DNA from: Paenibacillus sp. SYP-B4298 | Lineage (GTDB): Bacteria > Bacillota > Bacilli > Paenibacillales > Paenibacillaceae | Assembly: GCF_027627475.1 (NCBI RefSeq) | Contig: NZ_CP115484.1 | Coordinates: 1,425,501 to 1,489,500 of the forward strand | Length of the DNA: 64,000 nt | Direction: 5' to 3' | Part shown: piece by piece, positions 33,726 to 43,454 of the stretch | Layout of the letters: every line of letters starts with the position of its first letter | Position numbering within the stretch: the stretch's first letter is position 1 | Position numbers and translations under genes: made by a program | The notes under the pieces: model-generated | Told to the model about the DNA's origin: nothing | Seen by the model: the letters and a program-made list of their open reading frames with translations, nothing else | Databases searched by the model: none

Positions 33726-34469
33726 ATGAGCAATGTGGTGGAAGAGAATCTCAAGACGGTAAAAGAGCAGATGGAGCTGGCGTGCCGCTTATCTGGACGT
33801 GATGCCCAGGAAGTGCAATTGCTGCTGGCAACCAAGACGGTGCCGCTGGAGAAGCTGCAAATGGCGATGCAAGCGGGCGAAACGCTGTTTGGAGAAAATA
33901 AAGCCCAGGAGCTGCGTGGGAAATTTCCGCTGATGGAGCAATATAACCGGGTGGAATGGCATTTTATCGGTCACCTGCAGACGAATAAAGTGAAGGATGT
34001 TGTGAAATATGTGACCCTGATTCACTCGGTGGACCGTCTGCGATTGGGCGAGGCTCTGCATCAGCAGCTCCTGAAGGAGAACAAGACCATGAATATTCTG
34101 ATGCAGGTGAATACGTCCTATGAGGAGAGCAAATTCGGGGTTCCTCCTGAATTAGCTCTGGAACTCGTCGAGCAGTTGTCCCAGTTTGAAACGTTAAATA
34201 TCAAGGGTCTGATGACGATAGGCAAGCTGAATGCGACGAATGAGGAAACGCGCCATTGCTTTCGACTGCTGCGGTCTATCCAGGCGCAGATTAGAGAGAA
34301 AAACTTGCCACGCGTAGAAATGGATGTCCTCTCCATGGGCATGTCTGGAGACTTCCAGGTCGCCATCGAGGAGGGGGCTACGATCATTCGAGTCGGGACA
34401 AAAGTATTCGGAGAGCGCTATCTGCCGGATAGCTATTATTGGAATGAGAATGCGCGTCAGGACGATTAG
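33726..34469 (+). CDS. YggS-family PLP-binding homeostasis protein
   Basis: This 247-residue PLP-binding TIM-barrel protein of the YggS/PROSC family balances free vitamin B6 and supplies or buffers the cofactor without known enzymatic activity. The PLP lysine is K37 in LLLATKTVP; FGENKAQELRGKF, WHFIGHLQTNK and LSMGMSGDFQVAIEEGATIIRVG are family signatures, the last binding the phosphate. Bacillota normally carry this gene (ylmE) beside sepF in the division cluster; here it instead heads a row of PLP genes and is probably a second copy. GGGGGAAG precedes ATG 33726. pdxS follows after 60 nt. Confidence 0.9.
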   Translation: MSNVVEENLKTVKEQMELACRLSGRDAQEVQLLLATKTVPLEKLQMAMQAGETLFGENKAQELRGKFPLMEQYNRVEWHFIGHLQTNKVKDVVKYVTLIHSVDRLRLGEALHQQLLKENKTMNILMQVNTSYEESKFGVPPELALELVEQLSQFETLNIKGLMTIGKLNATNEETRHCFRLLRSIQAQIREKNLPRVEMDVLSMGMSGDFQVAIEEGATIIRVGTKVFGERYLPDSYYWNENARQDD

Positions 34470-34529
34470 GTTGATAGAGCGAAGAGGACGATTAGGACGA
34501 TACCATTTAGAACATGAGGAGGCATAGAT

Positions 34530-35423
34530 ATGAATACCATCCCGAGTACAGGTACAGAGGCAGTAAAACGAGGAATGGCGAACATGCAAAAGGGCGGCGT
34601 TATTATGGATGTGATGAGTGCCGAGCAAGCCCAAATTGCGGAAGCGGCAGGGGCGACGGCCGTTATGGCATTGGAGCGTGTCCCTTCTGATATTCGCGCA
34701 GCAGGCGGGGTAGCCCGCATGGCAGATCCGACGCTGGTCGAAGAGGTGATGAGGGTGGTCACGATTCCCGTTATGGCCAAAGCTCGCATCGGGCATTACG
34801 TGGAAGCCAAGGTACTAGAGTCGCTGGGCGTGGATTATATCGACGAGAGCGAAGTGTTGACCCCTGCTGACGAGGTGTTCCACATTAGCAAGAACGAATT
34901 TACGGTTCCGTTTGTCTGTGGCGCGAAGGATCTGGGCGAGGCCTTGCGCCGCATCCAGGAGGGAGCGGCTATGCTGCGCACGAAGGGCGAGCCGGGTACG
35001 GGAAATATCGTGGAGGCTGTACGTCATATGCGTCTGATCCAGGGTCAGCTTCGCAAGGTGCAGGGGATGTCGAAGGATGAGCTGTATCATGAGGCCAAGC
35101 TGCTTGGCGTATCGTATGACCTGCTGCTGGACATTCATGAGACGGGCAAGCTGCCTGTGGTCAACTTTGCCGCAGGCGGGGTGGCTACGCCCGCTGACGC
35201 TGCACTGATGATGCATCTGGGCGCAGACGGTGTCTTTGTCGGGTCTGGCATCTTCAAGTCGGACAGTCCTGAGAAATTTGCCCGTGCTATTGTTGAGGCT
35301 ACGACACATTACGAAGACTATACGCTCATTGCCAGCGTCTCGAAAAATCTGGGAGCGCCGATGAAAGGCATCGAAATCTCGAGCCTGCAGCAGCATGAAC
35401 GGATGCAAGAACGCGGTCAGTAA
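34530..35423 (+). CDS. pdxS: Pyridoxal 5'-phosphate synthase lyase subunit
   Basis: This 297-residue PdxS makes PLP from ribose 5-phosphate, glyceraldehyde 3-phosphate and ammonia. Catalytic residues are intact: D27 (VIMDVMS), K84 (VMAKARIGH) and K152 (RTKGEPGTG). Normally PdxT, the glutaminase that provides ammonia, is encoded directly downstream; here pdxT is missing and glyA follows, so this subunit must borrow PdxT from elsewhere or use free ammonia. The length is normal. AACATGAGGAGG lies upstream of ATG 34530. Its position among PLP-using enzymes suggests raised cofactor supply under the same control. Confidence 0.95.
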   Translation: MNTIPSTGTEAVKRGMANMQKGGVIMDVMSAEQAQIAEAAGATAVMALERVPSDIRAAGGVARMADPTLVEEVMRVVTIPVMAKARIGHYVEAKVLESLGVDYIDESEVLTPADEVFHISKNEFTVPFVCGAKDLGEALRRIQEGAAMLRTKGEPGTGNIVEAVRHMRLIQGQLRKVQGMSKDELYHEAKLLGVSYDLLLDIHETGKLPVVNFAAGGVATPADAALMMHLGADGVFVGSGIFKSDSPEKFARAIVEATTHYEDYTLIASVSKNLGAPMKGIEISSLQQHERMQERGQ

Positions 35424-35442
35424 GCGAATAGGAAGATGAGAG

Positions 35443-35472
35443 TGCTCGTGAATGCTCGTGAATGCTCGTGAA
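35443..35472 (+). repeat. Three exact copies of a 10-bp tandem repeat between pdxS and glyA
   Basis: The unit TGCTCGTGAA is repeated three times without change in the 79-bp spacer. It may be replication slippage, or it may tune spacing or mRNA structure before glyA. Confidence 0.9.
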
Positions 35473-35502
35473 TGATATACGTTTGTAGAGAGGGAGAGAA
35501 CG

Positions 35503-36750
35503 ATGAACCTATTGAATCAACAGGACAAGCTCATTGCGGACGCGATTAAGCAAGAGACCTTGCGACAACAGCATAAGATCGAGTTGATTGCCTCGGAAAA
35601 TTTTGTAAGCCGAGCGGTGATGGAGGCATCAGGCACCGTATTAACCAATAAGTATGCCGAAGGATACCCAGGAAGAAGATACTATGCCGGCTGTGAATAT
35701 GTGGATCGGGTCGAGGAGCTGGCTATTCAGCGCGCAAGAACGCTGTTTGGCGCAGAGCATGTCAATGTGCAGCCTCACTCGGGCGCTCAGGCGAATATGG
35801 CGGTATATTTTGCTTCGGTTCAATCCGGGGATACGATTCTAGGGATGAATCTGGCTCATGGCGGTCATCTGACACATGGAAGCCCGGTTAACTTCTCCGG
35901 CAGATTATATCATTTTGTAGCCTATGGTGTAGATGAGCAGTCGGCTCGTATTGATTTTGATGAGGTGCGCAAGCTTGCCCTTAAGCATCGCCCGCGTATG
36001 ATTGTTGCTGGGGCTAGTGCTTATCCGCGAACGATCGACTTTGCTATGTTCGCGCAGATAGCTGCTGAGGTAGGAGCGCTGTTCTTTGTGGATATGGCGC
36101 ATATAGCAGGGATTGTCGCTGCAGGTCTTCATCCTAATCCCGTGCCGCATGCCCATTTTGTGACGACAACCACGCACAAGACGCTGCGGGGCCCAAGAGG
36201 CGGCATCATATTATCACGTAAGCCGTGGGCGCAAGCGATCGATAAATCGGTCTTCCCTGGCGTTCAGGGCGGCCCGCTCATGCACACGATTGCGGCCAAA
36301 GCGGTAGCTTTCGGGGAAGCCTTGCAGCCAGAGTTCAACGCTTATATCGCCAAGGTGCTGGACAACGCTAAAGTATTAGCCGAAGCCTTGGCAAATGAAG
36401 GATTCACAGTGGTATCAGGAGGCACAGATAACCATATTATTCTGCTCGACCTGCGTCCACTCGGACGAACTGGCAAGGAAGCGGAGCATGTATTGGATGA
36501 GGTGGGGATCACCGCCAATAAGAATGCGATTCCGCATGATACGGCAAGCCCGCTCGTCACAAGCGGCATACGCTTCGGCACACCTGCTATGACGACGCGA
36601 GGACTAGGCCCGCAACAGATGAAGGAGATTGCAAGGCTCATCGGCCTTGTGCTCAAACATCCCGAAAGCGCTGCGGTGAAGGAGCAAGTGCGCCGAAGTG
36701 TAGCTGAAATCACGTCGAGCTTCCCTTTATACGAAGGATTACAGGAGTGA
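35503..36750 (+). CDS. glyA: Serine hydroxymethyltransferase (cluster copy)
   Basis: This 415-residue PLP enzyme interconverts serine and glycine with transfer of a one-carbon unit to tetrahydrofolate. The PLP lysine is K226 in [14 protein letters not shown]; the N-terminal [10 protein letters not shown], the [13 protein letters not shown] loop and [12 protein letters not shown] are all intact. The length is typical. GlyA genes of Bacillota usually lie near upp or rpiB; neither is here, so this is likely a second copy. It is 79 nt after pdxS and 7 nt before serC, which draws on the same serine pathway. Confidence 0.93.
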   Translation: MNLLNQQDKLIADAIKQETLRQQHKIELIASENFVSRAVMEASGTVLTNKYAEGYPGRRYYAGCEYVDRVEELAIQRARTLFGAEHVNVQPHSGAQANMAVYFASVQSGDTILGMNLAHGGHLTHGSPVNFSGRLYHFVAYGVDEQSARIDFDEVRKLALKHRPRMIVAGASAYPRTIDFAMFAQIAAEVGALFFVDMAHIAGIVAAGLHPNPVPHAHFVTTTTHKTLRGPRGGIILSRKPWAQAIDKSVFPGVQGGPLMHTIAAKAVAFGEALQPEFNAYIAKVLDNAKVLAEALANEGFTVVSGGTDNHIILLDLRPLGRTGKEAEHVLDEVGITANKNAIPHDTASPLVTSGIRFGTPAMTTRGLGPQQMKEIARLIGLVLKHPESAAVKEQVRRSVAEITSSFPLYEGLQE

Positions 36751-36757
36751 ATGGCTA

Positions 36758-37843
36758 GTGGTGTATACGTATAATTTTAGTGCAGGCCCCGGAGCCTTGC
36801 CGGCGGAGGTGCTGCTGGAGGCACAAGCAGAATTGCGAAGCTTTCAGGGGATCGGCGCATCCATTATGGAAATCTCCCATCGCAGTCAAGCCTATGAGAC
36901 GGTTCATGATGAGGCGCAGCAGTTATTGAAGGAGCTGATGGGTCTCTCATCCGAATATGAGGTGTTATTTCTACATGGCGGGGCGAGCCTGCAATTCTCG
37001 ATGGTGCCGCTTAATTTTCTGTCAGAAGGAAAGGTCGCGGGATATGTGCACTGCGGGATGTGGTCAGGCAAGGCGTGGCGGGAAGCGCAGCGAATTGGAG
37101 CAACCCGTCTGCTCGCAAGCGGGGAGGAGACCGGCTTCAAGCAGATGCCGGATTTGAGCCGTCTGCCGATTACGAAGGACATGGCCTATGTCCATCTTAT
37201 CTCCAATGAAACAGTGGATGGCATCCAATTGCACAGCTTCCCGGATACCGGAGGGGTGCCCTTGGTCGCGGATATGTCCAGTGATATGCTGTCGCGTCCT
37301 ATTGATTCCTCTGCATTCTCCTTCATTTATGCCGGCGCTCAAAAAAATCTGGGGCCAGCAGGTGTTACGATTGCCATAGTCCGTCGCTCCTTACTTGACG
37401 GTATTCCAGATACCATCCCTGACATATTGAATTACCGCATCCATGCCAAGCATCGTTCGCTGCATAATACACCGCCTGTGTTCTCGGTGTATATGGTGAA
37501 CCTGGTACTGAAATGGATCGCGAATCAAGGTGGCGTACAGGGCATGGCTGAGCGCAACCAGCAGAAAGCGGACTTACTCTATGATGTTCTTGACAACAGT
37601 GGCGGATTTTATGAGGGCTTGGCTTATAAGGATAGCCGCTCCTTGATGAATGTAACCTTTCGCGCACGCGATCCAGAAGTAGAGAGCAAGCTGCTTGCCG
37701 AGCTGGAGCAGGAGGGGTTCATGGGCTTAAAGGGGCATCGTGATTCGGGACACCTCCGGGCGTCGATCTATAATGCGGTTCCTTATGAGCATTGCAAGGC
37801 ACTGGCGGATTTCTTGATTGAATTCCAACGGCGACATGGCTAA
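36758..37843 (+). CDS. serC: Phosphoserine aminotransferase (cluster copy)
   Basis: This 361-residue class-V PLP aminotransferase makes phosphoserine from 3-phosphohydroxypyruvate and glutamate, and also serves in some B6 routes. It begins YTYNFSAGPGALP; the PLP lysine is K196 in YAGAQKNLGPAGVT. LFLHGGASLQFSMVP and the C-terminal MGLKGHRDSGHLRASIYNA are family motifs. The start is GTG 36758 with AGGAG 11 nt upstream; GTG 36761 is the alternative. serA and serB are not adjacent. It is tightly coupled to glyA. Confidence 0.93.
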   Translation: MVYTYNFSAGPGALPAEVLLEAQAELRSFQGIGASIMEISHRSQAYETVHDEAQQLLKELMGLSSEYEVLFLHGGASLQFSMVPLNFLSEGKVAGYVHCGMWSGKAWREAQRIGATRLLASGEETGFKQMPDLSRLPITKDMAYVHLISNETVDGIQLHSFPDTGGVPLVADMSSDMLSRPIDSSAFSFIYAGAQKNLGPAGVTIAIVRRSLLDGIPDTIPDILNYRIHAKHRSLHNTPPVFSVYMVNLVLKWIANQGGVQGMAERNQQKADLLYDVLDNSGGFYEGLAYKDSRSLMNVTFRARDPEVESKLLAELEQEGFMGLKGHRDSGHLRASIYNAVPYEHCKALADFLIEFQRRHG

Positions 37844-37960
37844 TAACGATAACACTGGCCTATAGTAATGATACGTTATTTGAAATTGATGATTCTCCTT
37901 TCTCCTCTATACTTAGATATAGTAGCCCAGCTACATAATGAGATGAAGGAGTGATGATCC

Positions 37961-38197
37961 ATGGCACAAGCAGTATTCTATCATGCGGGTTGTCCCGTCT
38001 GTGTAGATGCAGAGCAAGTGGTAGTTGATTATCTAGACACAGCAAAAATAACGACGGAGATCGTGCATCTCGGTACAGCGCGAAACCGGATCGAGGAGGC
38101 GGAGAAGGCAGGAGTAAAATCCGTTCCCGCTCTGGTGCTTAACGGCAACGTATATCATATCAATTTCGGTGCCAGTCTTGAAGATGTGAAAGGTTAA
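37961..38197 (+). CDS. Glutaredoxin/thioredoxin-fold small redox protein
   Basis: This 78-residue thioredoxin-fold protein has the active site CPVC (C11, C14) after the first strand and the cis-Pro in KSVPALVLNG. The size suits NrdH or glutaredoxin-like proteins, but the active site differs from the usual CPYC or CVQC. It begins after a 117-nt gap from serC, with AAGGAGTGATG upstream, and ends just before a strong terminator. It is the only cluster member that does not bind PLP; a redox partner for the cysteine desulfurase is a reasonable guess. Confidence 0.8.
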   Translation: MAQAVFYHAGCPVCVDAEQVVVDYLDTAKITTEIVHLGTARNRIEEAEKAGVKSVPALVLNGNVYHINFGASLEDVKG

Positions 38198-38206
38198 ATA
38201 CCGCCA

Positions 38207-38240
38207 AAGAAGGTATCCCACGCGGTACCTTCTTTTTCTT
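38207..38240 (+). terminator. Terminator between the redox protein gene and hemL
   Basis: AAGAAGGTA (38207-38215) pairs with TACCTTCTT (38226-38234), followed by TTTCTT. hemL starts only 18 nt later without room for a separate promoter, so the hairpin probably reduces rather than stops transcription into hemL. Confidence 0.8.
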
Positions 38241-38257
38241 GTCAGAGGAGGATAGTC

Positions 38258-39571
38258 ATGACGCTAAACATGAGAAGATGGGATTCGAACTCTATAGCCG
38301 CATTTGAGCAAGCCAAAAGGGTAATGCCTGGCGGGGTGAACAGTCCTGTTCGCGCCTTTTCGACGGTAGGCTTGACGCCGATCTTTGCCGCACAAGCTCA
38401 AGGGGCGTACTTGTTCGATCTGGACGGGAATAAATACATCGATTATATCGGATCGTGGGGGCCATTGATTATGGGGCATGCTCATCCTGAGGTGGTGGAG
38501 GCGATCAAGGAGGCTGCGACTTGTGGAACCAGCTTTGGCTTGTCTACAGAGATTGAGGTCAAGATGGCCGAATATATATGTCGAAGCATGCCATCGATTG
38601 AAATGGTGCGTATGGTCAATTCCGGCACGGAGGCTTCAATGAGTGCATTGCGCTTGGCAAGAGGGTATACGAAGCGCCCCAAGATTGTGAAGTTTCAAGG
38701 CGGATACCACGGTCATGCGGATGCGTTATTAATCAAGCCAGGATCAGGCACGGCTACTCTGGGCTTGCCAGATAGCCCAGGCGTGCCCGAGCATGTGGCC
38801 GCCCATACGCTCACGGCACCTTATAATAGTCTCGACAGTGTCCGCTATCTATTTGAACAATATGGGGAACAGATTGCAGCGGTCATCGTCGAGCCTGTTG
38901 CAGGCAATATGGGGGTTATCCCGCCGGCTCCTGGTTTTCTTCAAGGGCTGCGCCAGATGACGGAGCAGTACGGCAGCTTGCTTATATTGGATGAGGTGAT
39001 GACGGGCTATCGTGTAGGCCCTGGCGGAGCGCAGGGGTTATATGGGATTGTTCCCGATCTTACCTGTCTTGGCAAGATCATTGGAGGCGGCTTGCCCGTA
39101 GGAGCATATGGAGGTAGGCGCGAGATTATGGAGCAGATCGCTCCAGTCGGGTCGATCTATCAGGCGGGGACATTGTCTGGTAATCCGCTGGCTATGGCAG
39201 CGGGCTATACAACCCTGCGCTTGCTTGAAGAGCCCGGCTTGTATGAGGAGCTGGAACGAAAATCGGCGCGATTGGCAGAGGGCTTTGGGGATAATGCGAG
39301 GCGTGCAGGCATACCGCTCCACATCAACAGGGTAGGCTCCATGTTCTCGGCCTTTTTCTCGGAGCAGGAGGTTGTGGATTACGATACAGCGAAAGGCTCC
39401 AGCATGGAGCTCTTCAAAGCCTATTATCCCGTTATGCTGGAGCTTGGCATTCTCGCTGCTCCTACACCGTATGAGGTGAGCTTCATCTCGGCAGCTCATT
39501 CCGATGAGGACATCGCAAGGACGATCAGCGCTCATGATGAGGCACTGACTACAATTCGTCGTAAAGGGTGA
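38258..39571 (+). CDS. hemL: Glutamate-1-semialdehyde 2,1-aminomutase (cluster copy)
   Basis: This 437-residue PLP enzyme turns glutamate-1-semialdehyde into 5-aminolevulinate for haem and other tetrapyrroles. The PLP lysine is K273 in [47 protein letters not shown] and [15 protein letters not shown] are signatures. No other hem gene is near, and Bacillota usually keep hemL in a hemAXCDBL operon, so this is probably a GsaB-like second copy. GAGGAGGA precedes ATG 38258. The cysteine desulfurase gene follows after only 6 nt. Confidence 0.93.
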   Translation: MTLNMRRWDSNSIAAFEQAKRVMPGGVNSPVRAFSTVGLTPIFAAQAQGAYLFDLDGNKYIDYIGSWGPLIMGHAHPEVVEAIKEAATCGTSFGLSTEIEVKMAEYICRSMPSIEMVRMVNSGTEASMSALRLARGYTKRPKIVKFQGGYHGHADALLIKPGSGTATLGLPDSPGVPEHVAAHTLTAPYNSLDSVRYLFEQYGEQIAAVIVEPVAGNMGVIPPAPGFLQGLRQMTEQYGSLLILDEVMTGYRVGPGGAQGLYGIVPDLTCLGKIIGGGLPVGAYGGRREIMEQIAPVGSIYQAGTLSGNPLAMAAGYTTLRLLEEPGLYEELERKSARLAEGFGDNARRAGIPLHINRVGSMFSAFFSEQEVVDYDTAKGSSMELFKAYYPVMLELGILAAPTPYEVSFISAAHSDEDIARTISAHDEALTTIRRKG

Positions 39572-40807
<1,236 letters not shown>

Positions 40808-40857
40808 GGAACCACTATAGCTGAAGGGCATGGGCATGGGCATGGTGCGAAAATAAA

Positions 40858-40876
40858 CCGAGGCAGGTTGCCTCGG
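40858..40876 (-). terminator. Terminator of the LysR gene (perhaps bidirectional)
   Basis: CCGAGGCA pairs with TGCCTCGG (loop GGT); on the minus strand the stem is followed by TTTATTTT. The convergent PLP cluster could use the same hairpin. Confidence 0.7.
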
Positions 40877-40940
40877 GTGGGTGGGTATGGCTATCATCCC
40901 GAAGTACCAGATAACGATTAGGCATCGGGAAGAGAGTCGC

Positions 40941-41834
40941 CTAAACGCTTTTGTTCTTCACCGTCGTAATGAGTTGCTCCATAAATACGCGGCTGGCTGC
41001 ACATAAATGCTTATTTTTACGATGCACGATTCCAATCTGTGTGGTAAGCATGGGGTTTTGAAGGGGAATCGTGCGGATATGAGGATCATGAATATAATCC
41101 AAGTAACCCTTCGGCAGGATCGTAACTCCGATGCCCTGGCTCACCATCGTCATGATTGATTCCATGGTTGTCATTTCTAATACGGGCTGGGGAGTGAACG
41201 CTAATAATCGGCATTGCTCATCTATCAGTTGGCGCAAGAAATACGTATTGGGCAGCAGGATGGAAGGGGTCTCCTTCAATATATCCAGTGTTGCAAACGC
41301 CGATTGAGCGATCGGATGATTCGCAGCGACCGCAAGGGCCAAGTTTTCCTGATATAGCGGGATAGTTTCAAGGTCTTCATGCTCCATGGGCAGGAACACG
41401 ATCCCAAGATCAAGCTCATTTTGCAGCAGTCCGTTGTATATATCACCGGTTCGCAACCCCAGTACAGAGAGCTCTACATTGGGATAGCTAGTATGAAATC
41501 CCGCTATCGTTGGGGGAAGCAAGTAATTGACAACCGTTAACAGTGCGCCGACTTTCAGTGAACCTCTCTTAAGACCTTGCAGTTCGCTGATGACTGCGCG
41601 TGCCTGTGCGAGCTCATGAAACACATTGTAACTATGATGCAGCAACGCCCGGCCCGCTTCAGTGAGCATCGTTTTTTTACCGACGCGGTCAAAGAGGGGC
41701 ATACCGATCTCATGCTCCAGCAGACGAATCTGCTGACTGAGTGAGGGTTGAGTAATTCCAAGCTTCTCGGCAGCACGAGTGAAGTGCAATTCCTGGCTTA
41801 ACGTCATGAAATATTCCAGTTGCTTGAGCTCCAT
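40941..41834 (-). CDS. LysR-family transcriptional regulator
   Basis: This 297-residue regulator has an N-terminal winged helix-turn-helix (about 1-60; FTRAAEKLGITQPSLSQQIRLLE), a linker helix and a two-lobed effector-binding domain (about 90-297) that starts LKVGALLTVVNYLLP. The sequence is of the general CynR/GltC/CbbR build and the effector cannot be named. It lies at the end of the PLP-enzyme row, facing it. Near-identical ATARG-N5-CTTAT elements stand before its own start and before yggS, so control of the cluster and of itself is the likely role. Confidence 0.9.
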   Translation of the reverse strand: MELKQLEYFMTLSQELHFTRAAEKLGITQPSLSQQIRLLEHEIGMPLFDRVGKKTMLTEAGRALLHHSYNVFHELAQARAVISELQGLKRGSLKVGALLTVVNYLLPPTIAGFHTSYPNVELSVLGLRTGDIYNGLLQNELDLGIVFLPMEHEDLETIPLYQENLALAVAANHPIAQSAFATLDILKETPSILLPNTYFLRQLIDEQCRLLAFTPQPVLEMTTMESIMTMVSQGIGVTILPKGYLDYIHDPHIRTIPLQNPMLTTQIGIVHRKNKHLCAASRVFMEQLITTVKNKSV

Positions 41835-41868
41835 AGCAAAGCCTCCATGTTAGGTTGTATTCATAATG

Positions 41869-41883
41869 ATAGGTATTACTTAT
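41869..41883. promoter_or_regulatory. LysR-type box candidate in front of the LysR gene
   Basis: ATAGG-TATTA-CTTAT lies 35 nt upstream of the LysR start codon, as expected for autoregulation, and differs in one arm base from the site at 33582-33596. Confidence 0.4.
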
Positions 41884-42086
41884 TATTATAGAATGAATCA
41901 TACTAAAATAATTATGAACTTTCAGTGAGAGTTTAGTGGGGAAGACTCGCCCTAAATCACTGTCAACAGGAGATGACATATAATCATAGGAAAAACCAAT
42001 CATTACTATAAGATAATTAGTATTGATCCTATGAATAAAAACGATTAATATTAACTTATCAAAGATAGTTACTTTGCTTCTCTCAC

Positions 42087-42157
42087 GGAGGTATAGCCAA
42101 ATGGTAAGGCTAGGGCCTGCAAAGCCCTGATTTCTGGTTCAAGTCCAGATACCTCCT
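42087..42157 (+). tRNA. tRNA-Cys (anticodon GCA)
   Basis: This is a 71-nt cloverleaf. The acceptor arm GGAGGTA (42087-42093) pairs with TACCTCC (42150-42156). The D-loop is AATGGTAA, the anticodon loop carries GCA within CCTGCAAAG, and the T-loop is TTCAAGT. CCA is not encoded. It stands alone, followed by its own terminator. Confidence 0.95.
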
Positions 42158-42174
42158 TTCCAAGCTTTGAGCAG

Positions 42175-42211
42175 CCCGTTGTCGATAATCTATCGATGAC
42201 GGGATATTTTT
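42175..42211 (+). terminator. Terminator after tRNA-Cys
   Basis: A 12-bp stem with two G-T pairs (42175-42186 with 42192-42203) is followed by ATATTTTT. Confidence 0.8.
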
Positions 42212-42467
42212 GTACACTTGTGACGTACAGACGTTGTCTTGATCGCTGTAGGTGCTTGACTCGACCGCTGTTCATCTGGTGTCCCCAGCTTTCACATGCT
42301 ACGGCAAGGGTGCGAGGGAAGCAGGCTAGGGACTATGCAGGGAGGGCAAGGGGGAGCCGCAGTGTCGGCGGATGTTCCACCCTTTCCTGTCATCCTCCCC
42401 TATGGAAACGAGGGGGAGTGTGGTATGCTGGCTGTACATGATGGAAGCCATCTCACGCAGGAGTGGT
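42212..42467. other. Gene-free spacer upstream of the kinase-less sensor
   Basis: About 256 bp with no convincing gene, element or strong promoter that I can see. Confidence 0.4.
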
Positions 42468-43454
42468 ATGTCTATGTTTAGTTCTCTGGATAAGCGGATG
42501 AAAATCATACTGCAGGTTGTCATCCTGCTGTATGTCATCTTCTCGAGCCTGTTCGTCTTCCTGACCATCAAGAGCAGAAGTCTCGACATGCAGCACCAGC
42601 TCGCGCTGCAATATACCGGGCAGCAGCATCAGAATGCCCAGTTGTTCATGAAATGGATGGAGGAGCTGGCGCGCGTCGTCACGAGTAACGGCAACGTCCA
42701 GCAGGCTGTCGGCGGCGGCGCCTACGACAAGTCGATTACGCCGCTGCTTGATGGCATGAGCGCCTCCAATCTGTACATCCTCAATCTCGCGCTCTACGGT
42801 CGCGAGGGCAGTATGTACGCTTCGAGCCGCTTGTCCGGCTTCAAGACGTATGATGAGGTGCGGTCGATCCCGGCGTACAGTAACTTCCTCGCCTCCGGGC
42901 TGACCTCGCAATGGCTGATCGTGGATCCCGGCTCCCTCGTGTACCGCGAGTCGGACCCCAGGCGCAGGCTGATCTATCTGGAGAAGCTGGATACGGGGGA
43001 TCGCACCATCCCCGGTCTGCTGGTCATGGACGTTGAGCTGCACAAGATGACCAGCTTCTACGCCTTCCAGAACCCGGAAGCTTACCCGGGCGCGCAGACG
43101 GTTCTGTATACCCGGAACCGGACGGTCGTCGACCTCGGCGGCTGGACCTCCGAGCTGCCGGAAGGCGTCCAGTCTCGTCTCGATCGGCAGCCGCTCCGCG
43201 AGGAGCTGCATACCATCGAAGGCGATGATGCCATCTTCTATCTGCGCCGGATGTACCACTCTGATGACTATGTGCTGCTTATGGTGCCAGGGGCGCCGAT
43301 ATTGTCCGATCTGGCGGGCTTGCGGATCATCCTGGTCGTCGGCGCCGTGGCGATCCTGCTGCTGTCCTTCCTTATGATCCGCCAGTTGTCAGCAAGTATC
43401 TTCGAGCCGCTGCGTGAGCTGTACCGCAACATGCGTCGGCACTACAACAAATAA
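42468..43454 (+). CDS. Two-helix membrane sensor protein lacking a kinase domain
   Basis: This 328-residue protein has the N-terminal half of a YesM-type sensor kinase: a first membrane helix (about 12-32), an extracellular Cache-like sensor domain (about 40-275), a second helix (about 285-305) and the first residues of a HAMP region (FEPLRELYRNMRRHY). It then stops. No kinase or ATPase part follows; the last 13 bases overlap the end of the convergent intact kinase gene. The start may be ATG 42468 or 42474, as AGGAG lies 4 or 10 nt before. It could be a truncated kinase or a functional decoy or co-sensor. Coding quality across the frame looks normal, with no internal stops. Confidence 0.7.
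   Translation: MSMFSSLDKRMKIILQVVILLYVIFSSLFVFLTIKSRSLDMQHQLALQYTGQQHQNAQLFMKWMEELARVVTSNGNVQQAVGGGAYDKSITPLLDGMSASNLYILNLALYGREGSMYASSRLSGFKTYDEVRSIPAYSNFLASGLTSQWLIVDPGSLVYRESDPRRRLIYLEKLDTGDRTIPGLLVMDVELHKMTSFYAFQNPEAYPGAQTVLYTRNRTVVDLGGWTSELPEGVQSRLDRQPLREELHTIEGDDAIFYLRRMYHSDDYVLLMVPGAPILSDLAGLRIILVVGAVAILLLSFLMIRQLSASIFEPLRELYRNMRRHYNK

Noticed and set aside
35443-35472. Short tandem repeats considered as a CRISPR array
   Set aside because: The unit is only 10 bp, with no spacers and no cas genes. No CRISPR array was seen anywhere in the window.
42087-42157. tRNA-Cys considered as an integration site of a mobile element
   Set aside because: No integrase gene and no repeat of the tRNA 3' end were found in the window.
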